Source: Marsupella aquatica
Taxonomy: Eukaryota; Marchantiophyta
Assembly (NCBI GenBank): GCA_973895155.1
Contig: OZ316895.1
Span: forward strand, 8,928,001 to 8,992,000
Reading direction: 5' to 3'
DNA length: 64,000 nucleotides
The notes under the pieces were generated by a model. It saw nothing but the letters and a program-made list of their open reading frames with translations. It ran no database searches and was not told the DNA's origin. The translations under genes were made by a program, and so were the position numbers. Shown here piece after piece: positions 43,580 through 55,971 of this stretch (its first letter is position 1; each line of letters opens with the position of its first letter).

Positions 43580-46500
43580 GGAGCTGTCGTAGCACGCTCA
43601 CATCAACGGACAGATATTCACTCGCACCGACTCCTCAGCGGACACATCGACGAGTGCTTCAGCTTTATTCCCGGCTGTGCCTGCACGAGCTCAACGGTTT
43701 CCTAGGCCAGTGGTGGCGCCGTTTCTCGGATTGACACGGTGGGCTCTCTCCCTAGCCTTCCCTTTCGTTTCACATGTCTTGGTTGGGCCTTTTGTCGCTT
43801 CTTGATGCGCTTTTGCTTTTATCGGGTTGCGGCCTATCATGTCTATGTTGAGAGTGTTGGCGCGGGGCAAGCGCCCAGCCCCACCACACACTTCTCCCCC
43901 TCCTCCCCCCCCGCCTCGTGGTCGCCTTCGTGTTTGCTCTTCTTCATTGGATCTCTTTCATCTTCGTGATAACCCCATGCCCGATGCTCTGCCAGTCTCC
44001 CCAGTCTATTGCCCACCCCATCGACGCCATGGCTCCTCTCCCCACCCCATACCCCCTCCACCCCTCCAGCATCCCCCTTCGGCCTCTTCATCCAAGTCTG
44101 TTCCCCCCCACCTCCTATCCAGTCGTTCCCTGCTCCCTCCCCAGACGAGCGTCCCCTACATACTTGTCCTGACTGTGGCTGGGTTGGCCTCTCCCTTCCT
44201 CATCATCGCGGGCGGGGCCGGTGTCAACGTCGCCAGCAAGCACAATCCCAGCCCCAGCCCCCTCTTGACCCAGTTAGCTCTGCCCCTCCTTCCTTGGAGG
44301 CTTCCGAGCAAGCATGGAGTTGGGTTCGCACTCTAGACCCCCTTCCAGCCTACCATCCAGGGTACATTAGACCTCGCCTTTATAACCACCTCCCACTAGC
44401 GTTGCGCCCATTAGTTTGGTCATCCTTGTTGCAACTCATGCAGCTTATCTTGGCGCATCCTATAGAGGTCTCCTATTGGTCTTTACTCATGCTATTTCCA
44501 CAGTGGACTCTTACCCTCCCTAGTCACGGTGGTCGTGTGGGTCACCGTGAGACTGCCTCTCGTATCCATCATTTTCTACGGGGAGATTGGGAACAACTTC
44601 AGGAAGAGTACTTTCTTTGAGCCCGTTCCTTTACTACCCGTGCTTTGTCTGACCCAACTCGCCACTCTCATCCTCCAGAGCATAGACGCCTTCGTCGCTC
44701 TTGTCGTTTAGCCCAGGCTGGTGAATATATCGTCGTGCTGTCCAGGCCCTTTCTCCCATCACACCAGCCCCCCTGGCGAGGTCACCTTGATGGCCCTTCA
44801 AGATCTCCATCCACAGCCCTATGATCAGCTCCCTTTGTTCGTGGAGGATTTTGAGCTTGAGGAGGATCTTCAGTTTAGTAGGGACCACTTCACCTATGCC
44901 TTTCTCCATGCCCCGCGTTGCGCAGCTGGTGGCCTCTCTGGCTATGTCTTTGAGCATTTTCGTGATTTATTCCCCCCTGAGGACCCTCAGTCTGGTTTTC
45001 CAGTTTCTTCTCCTTTTGCCAGTGTATTGCAGCCGGCCGTTTGCCTCCTTCCGTCTCTCGGCTTTTGAGTGCTTCTCATTTATTGGCCATGGCTAAGTCT
45101 TCACCGGGTGTTCGGCCCATAGCTATTGGAGAGGTTTTTCTTCGTCTGGTGTCTCGCACACTTTCATCGTAGTATCGCTCTGCACTATCAGATCATCTCT
45201 CTCCACATCAGTTTGCAGCTCGGTTTGCAGTGGGCGTTCCTGGCGGTTGTGAGACAGTTAATATTGCGGGTATTCGTACTACCTTGGACCTCCACCCTGA
45301 TTGGGTTGTCCTCCAGGTTGATGTCTCTAATGCTTTCAATACGGTTTCTCGGGCAGCAATTTTTTGTGCTTTGAGGGTGGCAGATCCAGACATCCAGTCC
45401 CTTATCCCCTTTGTCCGTTGTTTTTATGGACTCGAGGCCCCCCTCTTCTATAGTCATCATACCTCTACAGGAGTGTATACCACTCTTTCTTCTGCAGAAG
45501 GTACACATCAGGGTGACCCTTTGGGTGGGCCTCTTTTTGCCATTGCCCATTTTACTGCTTTAGGGGAAGCCTCCGCGGCCCACCCCAGTGTATCTTCCCC
45601 TCCCTTTCCGATGACACCCACATCATTGGTCCACCTGCTGCGGTTACTTCTGCCCTCGCCACCCTTTCCACCCATTTGTTGGGCCTCGGTTTACGGGTTC
45701 AGCCGATGAAGAGTCGTGCATGGAATCCACCTGGGTTACCCTCTGATCTTGCGCTTCCCCCTAGGTTCTTACGTCCAGCCGACGGTCTTCGGGTCCTTGG
45801 CTCCCCACTTGGTACCGCCTCCTTTTGCTCATCTTTCATTGCTAACGCTCTACAGGCTGCCTTAGCCTCTACTCCTATGCTCCCTAAGTTAGAAGATTCT
45901 CAGGCAGCATTTGGGTTGTTGTTGAGATGCATCCACCCTCGTGCGTCCTATTTGGCTCGGACACATCCCCCTACCGAGGATCTGTATCTACACTCCGAGT
46001 GTTTGATGTCTCTATTTGTGAGACTTTGGCCTCTCTTTTGGGGCCAGGTACTTTGCTCTCATCTCCGTGGCTTCATCGACAGCTCAGTCTTCCTATTTCT
46101 CACAATGGTTTTGGGCTTACTTCCACTGAGCGCCTTGCACCTTTGGCCTTTTTGGGCGGTCGCCTTCTCATTGTTGGCAGATCGTTTCCTTATTGAGGAT
46201 CGACCTTTTTTACTTTCATCTCTCATGGAGGTAGAGGAGGGTTCCCTCCCATTTCAGGTTCATTTGCGCGCGGCACGGTCATCATTATCAGATCCTGTTC
46301 GAGCTGCATTACCTTCATTTCAGGAGTTTTTATCCTTGGACCCCCTCCGTCTCCAGGCAGACCTTGCTGGGCGTATGCACGCTTTCACCCTCTCCAGCGT
46401 CCTCATCGAGGCACCTGACACGGACCGAGCTCAGATTCTTTCTCCCGGAGGGAAGGGCATAAGAGGCTGGCTTCAGGCCAACCCAATCATTCCTCACCTA

Positions 46501-47240
46501 CGGATGTCTTCAGTGGAGTTGGCGACAGCCATGCGTCTTCGTATGGGCTTGCCCCACCCACTTCTTGTTGGTTTACCTCCTACTTGCACTTGTGGGAAGC
46601 CTTGTGATGCCACAGGTGTCCATCTTCTTCGGTGCAGTTTGGGCGGCGAAACCATTTTTGTTCACGACGCTGTGAGAGATGCCACTGCTCAGGTTCATTC
46701 TGGCTCTTTGGTCTGCGCACGACGGGAGGTGGTGCTCGAGTTACCTGGTCCTCCATCACAGCGGTTATGGGTGGATCTTACCATGGTCCAGGAGGGTCAA
46801 CGTACTTTGGCAGATGTAGTGGTGGCAAACCCGTTGCGCCAAGACATCATTGGGACAGCGGCAACAACGGCAGGGGTAGCAGCATCATGAGCAGCAACAA
46901 CGAAGGAGGCCAAATATGCTGCACGAGCTTCATCTGATAGCTTCCTGCCCCTTGCTCTTGAGATATTTGGGCGTCTCCATCATCAGTTTGATGGGCTTCT
47001 TCGCCAAGCTGCTTGGGATGTTCACGGCCGGATGGGTCCCACCGGACCCCGCTATCTGTTTTGACCACGCACTTTCGCCAACGTATTTCAGTCACCTTAC
47101 AGCGTGCTCAAGCTCGGGCCATCTATCGTCGATCTCTGACAGTGGGTGCTAGTGTGACTCCGCAGCGGCTAGCCCCCCTAGAGGACATTCCAATCCCACT
47201 TGCCGATTTAGTTTCGACACTTGATGTAGACCATTAGCTT
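43580..47240 (+). mobile_element. Decayed non-LTR-type retroelement with reverse transcriptase
   Basis: GC-rich coding block unlike the surrounding AT-rich DNA. It contains a Pro-rich N-terminus, a Cys/His cluster (CPDCGWVGLSLPHH), a reverse transcriptase and a C-terminal Cys/His plus nuclease-like region. No LTRs flank it. Left and right borders could not be fixed, and no target duplication was found. Its 3' end is also present as a relic at 5927-6170. Confidence 0.8.
44009..47237 (+). pseudogene. Reverse transcriptase polyprotein with C-terminal nuclease-like domain
   Basis: Pieces in different frames join into one protein. They read, in order: CPDCGWVGLSLPHH (about 44160); CRLAQAGEY (44700); FSRDHFTYAFLHAPRC (44870); SSPGVRPIAIGEVFLRLVSR (45100); LQVDVSNAFNTVSR, palm motif A (45310); SAEGTHQGDPLGGPLFAIAH (45500); LSDDTHIIG, the catalytic DD box (45610); CTCGKPCDATGVHLLRC, a zinc-binding cluster (46590); then LWVDLTM, ADVVVANPL, KEAKYA and LEIFG (46760-46980), like the PD-(D/E)xK-type end of this family; finally ISVTLQRAQARAIYRRS. 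Frameshifts occur near 44620-44720, 45070, 45590, 46050 and 47040, with stops at about 45171 and 46888, so the copy is inactive. Similar RT proteins are widespread in eukaryotic genomes; exact clade not resolved. Confidence 0.82.
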
Positions 47241-48084
47241 TTTGCCACTTTTGCTAGGAATGATGGGGACCTCGGTCCATTTGCGGTAGTTTTAGTTCAT
47301 CTTTCTTGGGTTTTAGGGGTTTCCTTTTGCTCACTTCTTTTGCGTTTGGTTATGTCCACTTGGGACCTCTCTTGTTTATTCTTTTGTACTCTATTTGGCC
47401 CTTGTATGTAAAAAGTATGTGTTTTTCCTTCACATATGGTTATTGCAAAAAAGAATTAGGATTTAGTGTTAAATAATGTAAAATAAGAAATTAATTTAGT
47501 TCTCCCCTCAATAGCCTTTTTTTCCACTTTCCTATGAATGTCTTTTAAACTGAGAGCTCTAATTTGTAATGTTCTTTTTCTATATGTTTACATTAATTGA
47601 ATGTGACAAACATGTGTCCAAAAGTGATGTGAGTCTACTTAGATTTTCTTGTTAGATCTACCTACCCATTATAGTCACATGTCAACTCACATTCAATTTC
47701 CAGTCACCTTGATATTTGAATCCTTTTATTGATACCTTGATATTAGAATCCTTTTATGGATGTTAGTGCCATAGTCTAGGTGTGGGTGGAAGCGCATCCC
47801 TGTCCCAAGCTAGGAGAGAGTCTTTATTCTTCCTTTCACCCAATCTCATGGACAGGAATATTTAGGCCTTAAATCCAAGGGTCATAATGAGTTCACTCCA
47901 AAACTGCATTTTGTAAGCAGACGATAAGTAAAAAAAGGAGGGGTTGTATATTATAGTGAGTAGATATAAAACACAAAGGAAAGCTAGAGTTGAGGTCTAG
48001 GTTCTAGAGTGAAGCCTCTAGACCATGACACTAGTGCTCCACAATAATACATGTGCATAGAAAGGAGGATGTTATGATATGTAT
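47241..48084. other. Intergenic sequence, no gene seen
   Basis: Immediately follows the retroelement and may include its 3' UTR. AT-rich, no coding features. Confidence 0.4.
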
Positions 48085-48423
48085 GCTTGTTAAAATGATG
48101 GGGCCCATACATGATGGTTTTTTTGTTCATTTCACTTCAAAGAATGTGAATACTAAATATATTTTGTTGACACTTATTGTCTTCTCATCTATTACTCTCC
48201 TCTATTCACGTTCACAAAACAGTCTGGGCTAGTAAAGCAAAATTCAATGATTGTTAAAATGATGGGGCCAGGCATGATGGTTTTTTTATTATCATTTCAT
48301 TAATCTTCAAAGAATGTGAATAGTAAATGTATTTTGTTGATATTTTTATTTTACTCTCCTCCATTATTCTCTTCTATTCACATTCAAAACCAGGTAATTG
48401 GGGCTAGTAAAGCAAAATTCAAA
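48085..48423. repeat. 170-bp tandem duplication
   Basis: GTTAAAATGATGGGGCC starts each unit (about 48089 and 48255), followed by CTTCAAAGAATGTGAATA and ending with GGGCTAGTAAAGCAAAATTC. The copies differ by substitutions and small indels. Confidence 0.8.
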
Positions 48424-48749
48424 TGGAAGCCTTACAAAGCCGACACCTCTTCTATGGGAGGCCCACTCCCTTGGCCCAAACGAGAGGTAGACCAATCGCC
48501 ACCACTCAACTCAATTCCATCCCTTGTGCTTGTTTTCTTTTCTTCCGCTCAGTTGAACCTCTTCTTTGTGTTCCTTCGATGTATATACGTTAATTAAATA
48601 TTAAAGAAATCTATAATATTCAATATCTCTTTTTCCTTGTAAGCTGCTATGTACAGTAGTTTCTTCACTGAGAGAAAGAGAAGTCTAATTTACAAATACT
48701 AGCCCCAACTTTCGGTTCTTTAAATATAAATAGAAGAGAGAACAATATA
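48424..48749. other. Intergenic sequence, no gene seen
   Basis: AT-rich; no recognisable gene or repeat. Confidence 0.4.
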
Positions 48750-49425
48750 GCATGCTCATCCTCATCCTGGAACATGTTTTACTTTTTGTCTTGTAGTGAT
48801 ATTAAGTGGACAAAATTAAAGAGTAAGACTAGAATACATATTAAATGTGAATGAAATCAAATAATATAAATAAAATACATGCAATAAAAGCACATAGTGA
48901 CCAATGGAAAATACAATTTTATTACACAAAGTTGCTACGAGTTGTGCACAATGAAATCAAATAATATAAATAAAACACATGCAATAAAAGCACATAATGA
49001 CCAATGGAAAGTACAATTTTATTACACAAAGATCCTACGAGTTGTGCACCTATTTCAGTGTGTCTTATTAATGACTTTTATTCAATAAAAACCATAAACT
49101 TAGGAAAGAAAGCCACAAGGGGACCTTAAGACAGGATGTGCTAACATTTCTTAGAATCATTCCTCTCACTCATGAGTATACTTAAAAGGGGTAGAAAATG
49201 AAATCCTTAGTTTCTCTCTAGGACTTAACAAATTATACAAATTAAGGGGGCTGCCAAAATAAATTCAAAACACTATAGAATACCAAAAATTTAAAGGGGT
49301 CCAAAAATGAATTAAAAGTCTATGTGATACAAAGGATGCCCCTTGTTAAGGTACATTTAAATAAAAATTCATGATACACAAATATGAATAAGACAAAACA
49401 TGAGAGTTGGATTCACCATATAGCA
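48750..49425 (+). repeat. 670-bp dispersed repeat, copy B
   Basis: Matches 16783-17453 in the same orientation, including the CACTA-like end (GTCTTGTAGTG ending at 48798) and the internal 102-bp tandem duplication. An ATCCTC triplet-like duplication near the start (CATCCTCATCCTGG) is specific to this copy. Confidence 0.9.
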
Positions 49426-50598
49426 GCTTTGTGTAAAGTGTGAACAAAATAGATTTATTATTCCCATTCTCTAAAGGTTAATAAAATGAAAAAAAATTCA
49501 TCATGGATACAAAATCATCATGCCTGGGCCATCATTTCAACCTTTTTTTTTGAATTATAGATATCGATCATGACAACCTTTTTTTCTATGCACAGATATA
49601 TTATGGTGGAGCATCTAGAGTTTTCATTCTAGAAGCTTTAGACCTCAGTTCTACTGTAGCTTCCCTTCCACTTTATATATATAAGAAGATGAAAACCCGA
49701 TGTCCGCTTTATGTAGAAGTAGATGAAAGTATGAAACCCGATTTCCCCGAAGTTTGCGGCACAAAACAAGGCGTTTCGCCAATTTCGAAGATTGGCAGGA
49801 GCGAAAAAAACAGGCACACAAATCGAGAAGCTCTCGACTGCCTCCGATTCCTCGTGACCGATCTCCGCCACTGCTCCTCCACCATGAACAATCGCGCGAG
49901 CCCAGCTTCCAAATATTGAAAGAAACTAAGAAAGAGTGGAAACTGGAAAGCGCGAATTGGATTCGTCATTATTCTCGAGCTGCGGGACCGATTGCTGGTC
50001 ACGTCTCTTCTGCAATCGAGTATTGCCTTTGTCGGCGTCGATGACGGTGGCGATGACGATGCTGCGTAAAGAGGGCAGGGAGCCGTTCGGGTCCGCGTTT
50101 CGGATGTCGCGGACTGTTGCTTGGTAATAGGCATTGACGTCAAATTGGCGGAAGAGAAATTCATTCTTTCAAACGTTCGGCGGAAGAATTTGAGACCATG
50201 TACTACTGTAGATGTTTTCTCGGCGTGCTTTCGGGAGTCCGGTCTCACCCTGATCGTTCCTTCTTCTGTGCGGAGAGAACAGCTGATCTGCTGATGAGAG
50301 GAGCGACGAGGAGAGACGAGGGGAGACTGGAACTGAGAGAAACCTCGGAAACAGTAAGAATGGGATCGCAGTCTGTGCAAACGAGGAGGAGGTGAGGGTA
50401 CGGAACTACGGCGAATTAGTGGTAGCGCAGTGGAGTTGTTAATTATTATCGATGGAGGCAATGATAATTGTACTGCTGAGATGGTCTGGGAATTCGTTAG
50501 TTTCGTTAGGGTATGAGAGGGCCACGAAGGTCGGTCTCGATGCGTGTCTATAACGATTTTAGAGACTTTGCGGGTGTGAGGGCGTGTGTTTGAGACTG
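49426..50598. other. Upstream region of the EEP-fold gene
   Basis: The right part is GC-richer and probably holds the promoter and 5' UTR of the gene starting at 50599. A 334-codon open frame on the opposite strand (50713-49709) is Ser/Arg/Pro-rich and without domain features; see rejected items. Confidence 0.4.
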
Positions 50599-53351
50599 AT
50601 GAATGAGAAGAGCTCAGAAGCGGCTGAGTTTGGGGAGAGTGCAACAATGAGCGTCGATCCTGACAACACTGGGAGGCCCGGGGGCGCGAGTTTGGCATTG
50701 ACCGTGATGACATTCAACCTGCACCGGGACAAGCCAACGGATGGACCGAACTCGTGGGAGCACCGGCGGGACCTCTGCGCGAATCTCATCGATCAATTCG
50801 CTCCTCTCGTCGTCTGCACCCAAGAAGGTTTCCGAATTCCTCCTCTCCACTATTCTGGGTGTCATGATGTCCATGCTGATTTCTGGCCGGGCCTTTGTGA
50901 CTCAAGCTCAGAAACTTAGTTTTATTCGAAATTGGGACTCGTTTGTAGGTCTCTATTTATGTTGGAGAGAAACATCAATGAGATCATTTGCAACTTAGCT
51001 ACTGGAGACTCGCAGGCTAGTTTAGGGTCGTGGTTTTGTCACTCAGGCTCCAATGCTGGCCGTGCGTGCCGCATTGGATTGCGTTTTTGTAGCCATTGTC
51101 TCCTAACTCCATGGAATGCCGTTGGGAGTACAGGATTGAAATCTCAACTGGAGGATTTGGCGACTGCACTACCTGGTGCATTTCTTTCCTTACAAGATTC
51201 ATGCTGTGAAATTGCATTTCGAAGCTTTACCCAACAATGAAAGTGTTAATTAACATATGCTGCTACTTATTTAACTTTATTCCGTTCTGTTTGGCTCGTG
51301 GTCTGCTGCACCGTCCAGGTTACGAGCAGTTTGGGATGTCCAGGAAAGGCCCAAGTGACCCAAACGAGGAGCATTGTGCCATATTGTACGCCGCAGACAA
51401 GGTACCTTTCTCCATATTCTCGTGGCACCTCACTTTTAAGGATTTGTGGTAGACTACAGGAAGGAGCGATAATGAGGTTTGGGGATTCTGCTCACGCGAT
51501 TTCACTGGTTTTTAGGTGGAGAAGATGGATGGAGGAACCTTCTGGCTGTCAGAGTCACCTGAAGTGCCCGACAGCAACTCGTGGAAAGCTGAACATCCAT
51601 GCATTGCAACGTGGGTTATATCCTTGAAACACTGTTAGTCTTAAATGTTCTCGTTCAATACGCTTAGTTTTCGGTGGTCTCGAGGCTATTGCAGTAAGCT
51701 GTTGCCGGCACCCTGAGGAAAAACTCCCCAGGATATGCAAATTCAACGTAGTTCAGTAAGGACGTCCCTATTATCGTATACGTTTTCTATATCGGGTTTA
51801 CTTTCTACTGCAACCCTCCTTTCCCTATCATGTGACTCGAGGGAGGATGTTGCAAGTGACGATTTGTAGCATCTGGCACATATTCAAAAGTGTATACTTT
51901 CTTCTTCTGATGATGACATTGAAACGTTTGTGGCGAAAACATTGTTATGGAGTCAAGTTATGGACTCACCTTTGTGCATTGTTGGACTTGACCGAGTTTT
52001 CCACACATTCCAATTGAAGGGAGTGCAGCAACCAGAGTTTGCATTTCAAATTCTTAGCACTCATTTGGACCGCAACAGTTCCCGAGCCCGTCGTCGTGGT
52101 GCTCTGCTGATATGGCAACACATTGCAACGCTGCCACCGAGCTTGCCAGTAATCTTCTGTGGATCTTTTGAAACGGTTAAGGAATCCACTGCAGGGCGGT
52201 TTCTACTCGGACGAACAAGGTACTTTACGTTCTAAGCTTGTTCCTCAAGTGGTCGGGATGTTGCACAGGGAACGAAATGCGGAAAATGCGCTTTACGTCA
52301 GAAGCCTGTGACTGGCTGATGGAACTTTCAACCGTTTATGTTCGTGCTCAAAGACGAACCTGCTACAAACGAGACTTTGCGCGAGGATACTGATTTCCAT
52401 TTTCTTCGGTCTGTAAGTTATGTCCTAATGAGATATTACAACTTAGCAAGAAACAAGAATTGAGAGAATTTCATTCTCATCTCTAGTTCATAATTTTTTC
52501 ATTGCCCTCCTGGCTCGCCTACCAGCCCTTTGACTTGAAAGGTTGCAATGACCAAGTGTTCTCTCAACACTTGCGCAAGATTTTTTTTTAGAAAATGTGG
52601 AGGGACCCTAAGGAAAGGTTTCTAATGACACCCTCATCTAGAGAGGTTTCTTGATGTCTGAAGTGTTTTGACAGAGCTGCTGTACCGACTTTTGTCAAAA
52701 TTCCTGTGAAACATGTGGGCTTCTCTCCTGAGATACAGCTAAAGGGCTTTCAATATGTCGGTGTGATAAGAACTGTCAATGACATTCTTAACCCGAATGT
52801 AGAAGTGCCTCGTGATGAGTTTCAAGTGGCCACCAATTGATTCTGTGAACATTTTCAACGAGGTGCAGGGAGCACGGAGTTGCCGGGGATTTGAGAGACG
52901 GTTGGGGTGCAGCACGGCAGCGCCGCAATCGTTCAATTGTCTACACACAACATGACTTTCAAGGTCAGTTTCAAGATTAGTGAAGTGAAGGATACTGTAC
53001 TTTGGAGTTAAACATTGAAGGGAAGGACGGAATTTCTCGATTGTTATCTTCAACGTGAGGCTTGGACTGACCCGACGTTGTCCTGGACTTTCTGATGGCT
53101 TTTCAGGGGAAAGGAAATCGACGAAGGAGATTTTAAAACTTCTTTTCCTAGCACTTTGTATGTGCTGGGACCGCCAAAATCAGGACTTACACGTGGACTG
53201 GATTTTGTTTCGCGGAAGAGCACTTGTCCCAGTGTACAGTGAAGTAGTGGATTACAATGTTGATGGCCGTTATCCTTCTGACCATTATCCAATGTTTGTG
53301 CAATTTGCCCTTCCTCGGAGTGTCAACAGGATTGACGAGGAGCTAAATTGA
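50599..53351 (+). CDS. Endonuclease/exonuclease/phosphatase-fold protein
   Basis: Seven exons: 50599-50827, 51134-51175, 51319-51401, 51516-51614, 52029-52219 (52020 is an equally framed start), 52869-52963, 53107-53351. They give 327 codons plus stop. The N-terminus reads LTVMTFNLHRDKPTDG, the first strand of the fold, then VVCTQEG with the metal-binding Glu. ILSTHLDRNSSRARRR carries the His/Asp motif, and HVDWILFRG and YPSDHYPMF the C-terminal catalytic Asp and His. The usual GDFN box is replaced by CGSFET, so one expected Asp and Asn are missing; activity may be altered, or this may be normal for the subfamily. Metal-dependent phosphodiester hydrolysis is inferred from the fold; the substrate is unknown. 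No transit or signal peptide is evident. GT-AG introns, no frame break. The end of its last exon is duplicated at 58935-59040. Confidence 0.88.
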
Positions 53352-55369
53352 GCCATCTCCTCTGACCCGTTATTGTAATGTGAAAGTTTGATTTTGTCTC
53401 GAAATTAATAACCTCGTATTTTCAAGGAGGCCCAGATCTTACCAGTGTACACTAGCATGAGGCCTTGCTTGAAAATACCAGGCACAGTTGCAGTATACCG
53501 AATTTGCCTGATGGTGCTCGGTGGAGGCTGTAAATGAACAGCAATTGGTATTGAATATTTTCCCATAGATAGAAATGTCTGTTCGTTAGGAAGCAGAGAA
53601 TTGTATCATTCTGATTTACAGCTGAAATCTATCATCTAAGTTATCTGTGTGCTCATAAACGTGCACTGGAAGCATCTATTGGATTGTCATTAGGTGTGTA
53701 AAGAGCTCAAAATCCTGTATTACCGGTGCAATGGCATGTGCCCTTTCTTTTTTTTAGTTATAAAGGCCGGAATGCTTGAGTGTGCAAATTTTTTTTCTTA
53801 CAATTTTGGCCCCTATAGGCCCAATGAAGAAAAAATTGCCAAATAGCAATTCCGAAAACGAAATTCGGGCCTTACTTCGTACCCAGGCCATGAAAAGCAC
53901 CTGTAAAGATCTTCGCTGAAGCCAAACTTGAAGAATTCAATTATCAGATCACTACAATTAAATATTAGGATCTCCATTTCATTTTTAGTCTTCTGTCGTT
54001 TTCAAGTTAATTTCGACCATACAACAAGGATCAGTTTGGAATTTAAAGTAGTTCCCATATTTATCAAATTTATAGAGTTATTTGACATATCTTTTTATGG
54101 GTACAAGGAGCCTGGGTTAGCACAAACATGTTATTGACGCATTGGGTTAGTGCATTAGCAGGTCATCCAGGAAATTGGTAGATTGACGCAGCCAATCTAC
54201 CAATTGGGTGATTAGTTTGAATGATTGTGAAGGTAGAGGCAATTCAGAATTAGAGGGAAGCAAGATGAGCACCAATACGGAGATCCAATTGACTTCACCT
54301 TCCATGTTACACAATGAGCTCATCCAAATGTTCTCTGTGATTACACATGCTCTAGTCACAATGATCATAAGTGGTCACATGGCATTCATGCAACAGGGCA
54401 CATAACTTCCAGACAACACTTAAGATACTTCTAGGAACTTAGCTTTTTCATTGAATTTAAGAATCCCTACGGGGAGACAAGACGAAGGGGTCCATTCAAG
54501 AAATAATTGCATTAATTGGAATATAACATGAAGAAGTGGTGTTTACTAGCCTATGATGTGTCCTTCCATGATCAACAGACAACAAGAAAGCTGATTAAGC
54601 TCCAACACATTGGCTGGTACTTTATTAGTGGATCATGGATTAGTCACAACCAAATTAAAGATTCATTCTTGCCCTATACATGTATATATAAAAAAAAAGT
54701 TCATTTCAAATTCAAACTATAACATTATTGGTTATATTCAAACTATAATATTTTCTTATAAAATAGGGTGTCCTAAGAAAACACTAAGCCACACACCCAA
54801 GCTGCACACTAGCCACAAGTAGCAAAATCAAAGACATTAAAATAAGCCACATGACTACACAACAGTGCAATCTGGGATAAAAGTATTTCGCTCCTGTAGA
54901 GCTGTGCCGTCTTATCAGCCATCTCAAATTTCCAAACTTGAGAATTGTCCAGGCCACATAGCAGCAAGGAGAACCACTACACAGGGCAATAGCCAGGGCC
55001 ATCCCATTGTGCAGGGCCCCACAATAGCACCAGGATAAGCAGTGTCCCAAAAACTATCCTTCTTTCACTCATATACGGACTCTCTGTGTTGTCTAGAAAG
55101 CCATTTGAGAATTCCAAGCCTAGGAATTCTGTAGGCCACATAGCAAAAGGAGAACCACTACCAGGAGAATTCCCCCCAAGGGAACCACTCTGCCTGTCCT
55201 GGAATGTAGTCATTGTAACCTTCACACAACACCAGTTTATACACAAGGAATTAGTGTTGAAATCAAGATGCTTAGAATTTTACTAAAGTATGTATCAGAT
55301 ATGTTTTACTGAGTTTCACAAAGGCTACCAGAAGTTAAGTCATTGGCAGCCAAATTTTCAACATCAGGT
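53352..55369. other. Intergenic sequence, no gene seen
   Basis: AT-rich. No reading frame with recognisable features on either strand. Confidence 0.4.
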
Positions 55370-55971
55370 TTATCTATCTTTTGTGCAAATAAGATAGATT
55401 CTACGGTATACCAAACCACTCAGATCGCACTTCTCAACCAAAGGGCTAGTGGGCAGTGTGCTGAGCATACCCCATTGTTGTGGGCACATATAACTTTGTG
55501 GGAATATACCACTTTCTGACATGCTGCTACTCCCAGCGATTGGCGGCAGTGTGTTGAAATCAAAGGTTGGGTATGAACTACACGTGCTGCTACTGCTAGC
55601 CATCGAGGGATCTGGAATTTGGGCAAGATCAGCAGCTTGCAGCCCATTTTGAGTTGAGGAACTACCATCGAAACCCTGCCTGCATCAGTACCCAGATCCC
55701 AGAATTCTTTTAGTTAAAATGCAGCTTTACACAAAAAGTATCAACAAACCCAGTGAAGAAAAATCCCATCATCTTGCCCTGTTTGAAAGCCATTTCTTTT
55801 GGCTCTATGAAACCACAGTTGCCCCCTACATGAGCTATGGTTTCCCCTAGCTATCACTGTAAACATTTCACAACTACAAGTAAGTGTACATAGAGTGCAA
55901 ATTGCAAACAATCGTTGCAGTCTAATGGGCTGTGGATGACCGGGCTGCAGGACAATAGAACCGGGCACCAT
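55370..55971 (-). other. Possible two-exon hypothetical gene fragment
   Basis: On the minus strand one frame (55971-about 55750) ends GFQTGQDDGIFLHW before a GTTTGT donor. A second begins after CAGGCAG near 55675 with GFDGSSSTQNGLQAADLAQ and continues with a Ser/Pro-rich stretch to a stop at 55370. Splicing keeps the frame. No domain recognised and no clear start or promoter, so this may be chance. Confidence 0.25.

Noticed and set aside
43827-44336. Pro/Ser-rich 169-codon frame at the start of the retroelement
   Set aside because: From about 44140 onward the frame with CPDCGWVGLSLPHH is the one continuing into the RT; the Pro-rich part upstream may belong to the element but its phase is uncertain.
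49709-50713. 334-codon open frame on the minus strand overlapping the 5' end of the EEP gene
   Set aside because: It is Ser/Arg/Pro-rich without any domain, overlaps the first coding exon of a well-supported gene on the other strand, and follows the composition of a GC-rich promoter region. An antisense transcript is possible but nothing in the sequence supports translation.
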